DNA of 55,205 bases, taken from the NCBI RefSeq assembly GCF_000971275.1, contig NZ_LAPV01000122.1, positions 1-55,205 of the forward strand, given 5' to 3'. The translations under genes and the position numbers were made by a program. Below, piece after piece: positions 52,877-55,205 of this stretch. The DNA is from Devosia psychrophila. Lineage in GTDB: Bacteria; Pseudomonadota; Alphaproteobacteria; Rhizobiales; Devosiaceae. How positions within the stretch are numbered: the stretch's first letter is position 1; each line of letters starts with the position of its first letter. The notes beneath the pieces were generated by a model, which did no database searches, was not told the origin of the DNA, and was given only the letters and a program-made list of their open reading frames with translations.

Positions 52877-53215
52877 ATGAAACTGGTGATAGCAATTATC
52901 AAGCCATCACGCCTCGAAGAGGTTCGCCAGGCTCTCAACTCACTCGACGTTCACGGCATGACCGTGACCGAGGTTAAGGGCTACGGACGCCAAAAGGGCC
53001 ATTCCGAAATCTACCGCGGCACCGAATATGCCGTGCATTTCCTGCCCAAGCTGAAAGTCGAGATCGCCGTTGATGACGCGCTCGCCGACGCCGTCAGCAC
53101 TGCCATCCGCGATAGCGCCCAGACCGGTCGTATCGGCGATGGCAAAATCTTCGTGCTCGATCTGCTCGCCGTCACCCGTATCCGTACCGGTGAAACCGGC
53201 GCGGCTGCCCTCTAA
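52877..53215 (+). CDS. glnK: PII nitrogen-regulatory protein GlnK
   Basis: This 112-residue trimeric PII signal protein carries the uridylylation site Tyr51 on the T-loop (H-S-E-I-Y-R-G-T-E-Y). It also shows K-L-V-I-A-I-I-K-P, R-Q-K-G-H and the C-terminal signature G-K-I-F-V-L-D-L. It senses 2-oxoglutarate, ATP/ADP and, through GlnD, glutamine, and gates AmtB. AAGGGG precedes the ATG. It precedes amtB by 20 bp; linkage to amtB and NtrC/sigma-54 control make it GlnK rather than GlnB. Confidence 0.96.
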   Translation: MKLVIAIIKPSRLEEVRQALNSLDVHGMTVTEVKGYGRQKGHSEIYRGTEYAVHFLPKLKVEIAVDDALADAVSTAIRDSAQTGRIGDGKIFVLDLLAVTRIRTGETGAAAL

Positions 53216-53235
53216 GCGTCATCGGGAGAAAATAG

Positions 53236-54609
53236 ATGAAGACGTCAAAAATCCTGGGATGCACCGCTCTTGCTTCCCTCCTGCTGGCCCTGCCGGCATT
53301 CGCCCAGGAGGCCGTCGCGCCTGCTGTCGAAGCCGTGGGGGAAGTCGTCCCCGTGATCGACAAGGGTGACGTGGCCTGGATGCTGGTATCGACCATGGTC
53401 GTCATCGTGATGACCGTTCCGGGCCTCGCCCTGTTCTACGGCGGTCTTGTCCGCGCCAAGAACATCCTGTCGGTGCTCACCCAGGTGTTCCTCGGCTTCT
53501 CGATGATCTCGATCCTGTGGGTGGCCTACGGTTACTCGCTGGCTTTTGCCGGCCCGACCGAAGGCGGCCTTTCGGCATTCGTCGGCGACTTCTCGAAGTT
53601 CTTCCTCAACGGCGTAACGCTTAAGTCCACCGCTGCCACCTTCTCGGCCGGCTTCGTGCTGCCTGAAATGGTCTTCGTGGTGTTCCAGCTCACCTTCGCC
53701 TGCATCACCTCGACCCTCATCATCGGCGGCATCGCCGAGCGCATGAAGTTCGGCGCGCTGATGGCGTTCCTCGCCATCTGGTTCACCTTCTCCTACATTC
53801 CAATGGCCCACATGGTCTGGTCGAGCCCCGGCCTGCTGTTCGGCCTCGGCGCTTATGACTTCGCCGGCGGTACCGTGGTTCACATTAACTCCGGTGTGGC
53901 CGCACTTGTCGCCGCCATCGTGCTTGGCCCGCGTCTCGGTTACATGAAGGAGCCGATCGCTCCCCACAACCTGGTCTGGACCTATGTCGGTGCCGGCCTG
54001 CTGTGGTTCGGTTGGTTCGGCTTCAATGCCGGCTCCAACCTCGAAGCCAACGCCTTGACCGCCGTCGCCCTGATGAACACCGTCCTGGCTCCGGCCGCCG
54101 GTGCACTGGCCTGGGCACTGGGTGAAAAGATCACCCGTGGTCACTCCTCGACCCTGGGTGCTGTCTCGGGTGCCGTCGCCGGCCTCGTCGCCATCACCCC
54201 GGCTGCCGGCTTTGCCGGTGTCGGTGGCGCCATCGTGCTCGGCGCCATCGCCGGCGTGGTCTGCCTCTGGGCCGTCGTCAACCTCAAGCCGCTGCTCAAG
54301 TATGACGACTCGCTCGACGTGTTCGGCATCCACGGCGTCGGCGGCATCGTCGGTGCTCTCGGCACCGCAGTCGTCGCCATGCCGTCGCTCGGCGGTTACC
54401 CGCTGGGCGTTGCCGAGGAATACTCGGTCGGCAGCCAGTTCATGATCCAGCTCACAGCCGTGGCAATCGCCATCTCCTGGTCCGGTGTCGTGGCATTCGT
54501 CGCCATGCTGATCGTCAAGGCGATCTTCGGCGGGGTCCGCGTCCCGGAGTCGAGCGAAAGCGATGGTCTCGATCTCTCGAGCCACGGCGAACGCGCCTAC
54601 AACAACTAA
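53236..54609 (+). CDS. amtB: Ammonium transporter AmtB
   Basis: This 457-residue Amt-family channel has a cleavable signal peptide (to about residue 24, A-F-A-Q) and 11 TM helices. M-V-W-S-S-P-G-L-L-F carries the first pore His just before it (A-H-M-V-W), and the second pore His is in F-G-I-H-G-V-G-G-I-V-G. The C-terminal tail V-R-V-P-E-S-S-E-S-D-G-L-D is the GlnK-responsive region. Ammonium uptake under nitrogen limitation is expected, blocked by deuridylylated GlnK. Confidence 0.97.
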   Translation: MKTSKILGCTALASLLLALPAFAQEAVAPAVEAVGEVVPVIDKGDVAWMLVSTMVVIVMTVPGLALFYGGLVRAKNILSVLTQVFLGFSMISILWVAYGYSLAFAGPTEGGLSAFVGDFSKFFLNGVTLKSTAATFSAGFVLPEMVFVVFQLTFACITSTLIIGGIAERMKFGALMAFLAIWFTFSYIPMAHMVWSSPGLLFGLGAYDFAGGTVVHINSGVAALVAAIVLGPRLGYMKEPIAPHNLVWTYVGAGLLWFGWFGFNAGSNLEANALTAVALMNTVLAPAAGALAWALGEKITRGHSSTLGAVSGAVAGLVAITPAAGFAGVGGAIVLGAIAGVVCLWAVVNLKPLLKYDDSLDVFGIHGVGGIVGALGTAVVAMPSLGGYPLGVAEEYSVGSQFMIQLTAVAIAISWSGVVAFVAMLIVKAIFGGVRVPESSESDGLDLSSHGERAYNN

Positions 54610-54619
54610 GCTTGATTTC

Positions 54620-54647
54620 ACCCGGCGGTGGTCACCTGCCGCCGGGT
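54620..54647 (+). terminator. Hairpin following amtB
   Basis: ACCCGGCGG / CCGCCGGGT stem (9 bp) 11 bp after the amtB stop, followed by CCCTTTAAT rather than a full T-run; it may be leaky. Confidence 0.65.
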
Positions 54648-54663
54648 CCCTTTAATGACCAAA

Positions 54664-54757
54664 AAATTGATCGTGGCGTGCGGCTCGTGTCCCTCTTGGC
54701 CCGCCACAGAGGCTTCCCACTCGCAAAACTGCACGGGCCGCACTCCACGATCAATTT
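54664..54757. ncRNA. Long stem-loop: candidate structured RNA or hairpin element
   Basis: Bases 54664-54690 pair with 54731-54757: a 27-bp stem with one C-A mismatch and two G-U pairs, enclosing a 40-nt loop that can form a CCTCT/AGAGG inner hairpin. The left arm begins AAATTGATCGTGG. A strong terminator follows 60 bp downstream, so an amtB 3'-UTR element or separate small RNA is possible. On the minus strand the stem ends in six T and could be a terminator. No known family was recognised. Confidence 0.55.
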
Positions 54758-54818
54758 ACCTCGAAACGCATCGCTTCGCGCAGTCTCGCTCCTCCCTCGC
54801 GACCCTAACAGCAAACTC

Positions 54819-54844
54819 GGCCCGCCCTTCCAGGCGGGCCTTTT
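54819..54844 (+). terminator. Rho-independent terminator
   Basis: GGCCCGCC, loop CTTCCA, GGCGGGCC, TTTT. It lies 210 bp past amtB and would end any amtB read-through transcript or a small RNA from the preceding stem-loop. Confidence 0.9.
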
Positions 54845-54890
54845 CTATGGGGTTACCCTCATACGGCATCGTCAAATTGGGGCCAAACCA

Positions 54891-54968
54891 CCCCCACCCT
54901 TGATCCCTCCCCACAAGGGGGAGGGAGACGATGAACACTGAAAATCCAGCTGGCGCCCCCTCCCCTGA
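54891..54968. repeat. Family B MITE-like repeat, truncated at an IS junction
   Basis: It matches the first 78 bp of the complete copy at 51268, then stops after CCCCTGA, where the sequence changes to the IS110 3' end. About 24 bp, including the right inverted repeat, are missing here. Confidence 0.85.
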
Positions 54969-54984
54969 GCAACCGTGTTTGATG

Positions 54985-55205
54985 TCAATCGCTTTTGCCC
55001 TTCCATGGTGCATCGTTGGCGATGACGGCGTTGGCTGTGGTGATGAGTTTGCGCATGGCGGCGACGATGGCGAGCTTGCCGGGTTTTCCCTGGTCGCGCA
55101 GGCGCTGGTAGAAGTCTCGGATCGGGGGATTGGCGCGGATGGCGGAGAGGCTCGCCATGTAGAGGGCGCAGCGTACCGAGAGACGGCCACCGGCAATATG
55201 GGCCT
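54985..55205 (-). mobile_element. IS110-family transposase, C-terminal part (runs off the window)
   Basis: The visible 73 residues end in K-G-K-S-D and include A-H-I-A-G-G-R-L-S-V-R-C-A-L-Y-M-A-S, Q-R-L-R-D-Q-G-K-P-G-K-L-A and A-A-M-R-K-L-I-T. This is the Transposase_20 domain with the catalytic Ser region of IS110-type DEDD/Ser recombinases. The gene starts beyond 55205. Only about 16 nt lie between the stop and the repeat junction, as expected for the short 3' end of IS110-group (rather than IS1111-group) elements. Confidence 0.9.

Noticed and set aside
53245..54621. 458-codon minus-strand frame opposite amtB
   Set aside because: His/Asp/Gly-rich shadow of amtB; no ribosome site, no domain, and amtB is unmistakable.
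54632..54903. Small overlapping frames in both strands over the amtB downstream stem-loop
   Set aside because: The two strands read similar peptides only because the DNA is an inverted repeat. Arg/Ser/Pro-rich products cross a terminator; a structured RNA or hairpin explains the region better.
54756..55196. 146-codon minus-strand frame at the right edge
   Set aside because: It is out of frame with the recognisable IS110 transposase C-terminus, and it reads through the repeat.

Overview
The window looks like chromosomal DNA of a GC-rich alphaproteobacterium of the order Hyphomicrobiales. The evidence is gene content: sitABCD behind a Fur/Mur-type box, MmcB, a CnoX with a CGPC motif, Trm112, a RutR-controlled reductive pyrimidine operon, an HWE-family kinase, and REP/MITE-like repeats of the rhizobial kind. 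A Devosia-like genus is a plausible but weak guess. Genes are densely packed, often joined by 1-8 bp overlaps. No rRNA, CRISPR array or prophage was seen.

Layout. 1-3.6 kb: manganese/iron ABC importer sitDCBA (minus). 3.7-7.6 kb: flavin-dependent oxidoreductase, GT8 glycosyltransferase, HWE sensor kinase. 7.6-9.85 kb: GntR-ABC operon with a perfect operator palindrome. 9.9-13.8 kb: FhuF-type reductase, SH3-domain protein, divergent 2-hydroxyacid dehydrogenase, rbfA-truB. 13.8-15 kb: membrane protein flanked by two hydrophobic microproteins. 15.1-25.1 kb: a minus-strand operon for reductive pyrimidine catabolism (beta-alanine aminotransferase, malonate-semialdehyde dehydrogenase, ureidopropionase, dihydropyrimidinase, four-part ABC importer), interrupted by a DUF559 nuclease cassette bounded by inverted repeats. 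The divergent rutR gene and a RutR-type operator sit at its head. The first enzyme, dihydropyrimidine dehydrogenase, is not in the window.

25.9-32.1 kb: RibD-like reductase, DoxX protein, RlpA, then an operon of three paralogous MFS transporters with mmcB embedded, preceded by two LacI-type operators. 32.1-44 kb: an unassigned carbohydrate-catabolic locus in two operons. The minus-strand part has a TIM-barrel isomerase, a DUF993 protein and a Gfo/Idh/MocA dehydrogenase. The plus-strand part is a CUT1 sugar ABC transporter with two more Gfo/Idh/MocA dehydrogenases. A TetR regulator lies between them, and nearly identical operator-like sites lie in front of both operons, so they are probably one regulon. 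A LysR gene is also present.

44-55.2 kb: DUF2188-like protein, FAD oxidoreductase, a secreted PDZ protein with an acidic calcium-binding-type tandem repeat, aldo/keto reductase, FabV, tRNA-Gly, cnoX-lonN-Trm112, UbiH-type monooxygenase, and glnK-amtB with NtrC and sigma-54 signals. The right edge holds the 3' end of an IS110-family transposase that appears to have inserted into a dispersed repeat.

Most distinctive: the repeat-bounded DUF559 cassette, the two-operon sugar regulon with DUF993, the PDZ/TSP3-like secreted protein, the IS110-in-repeat junction, and a long stem-loop downstream of amtB.
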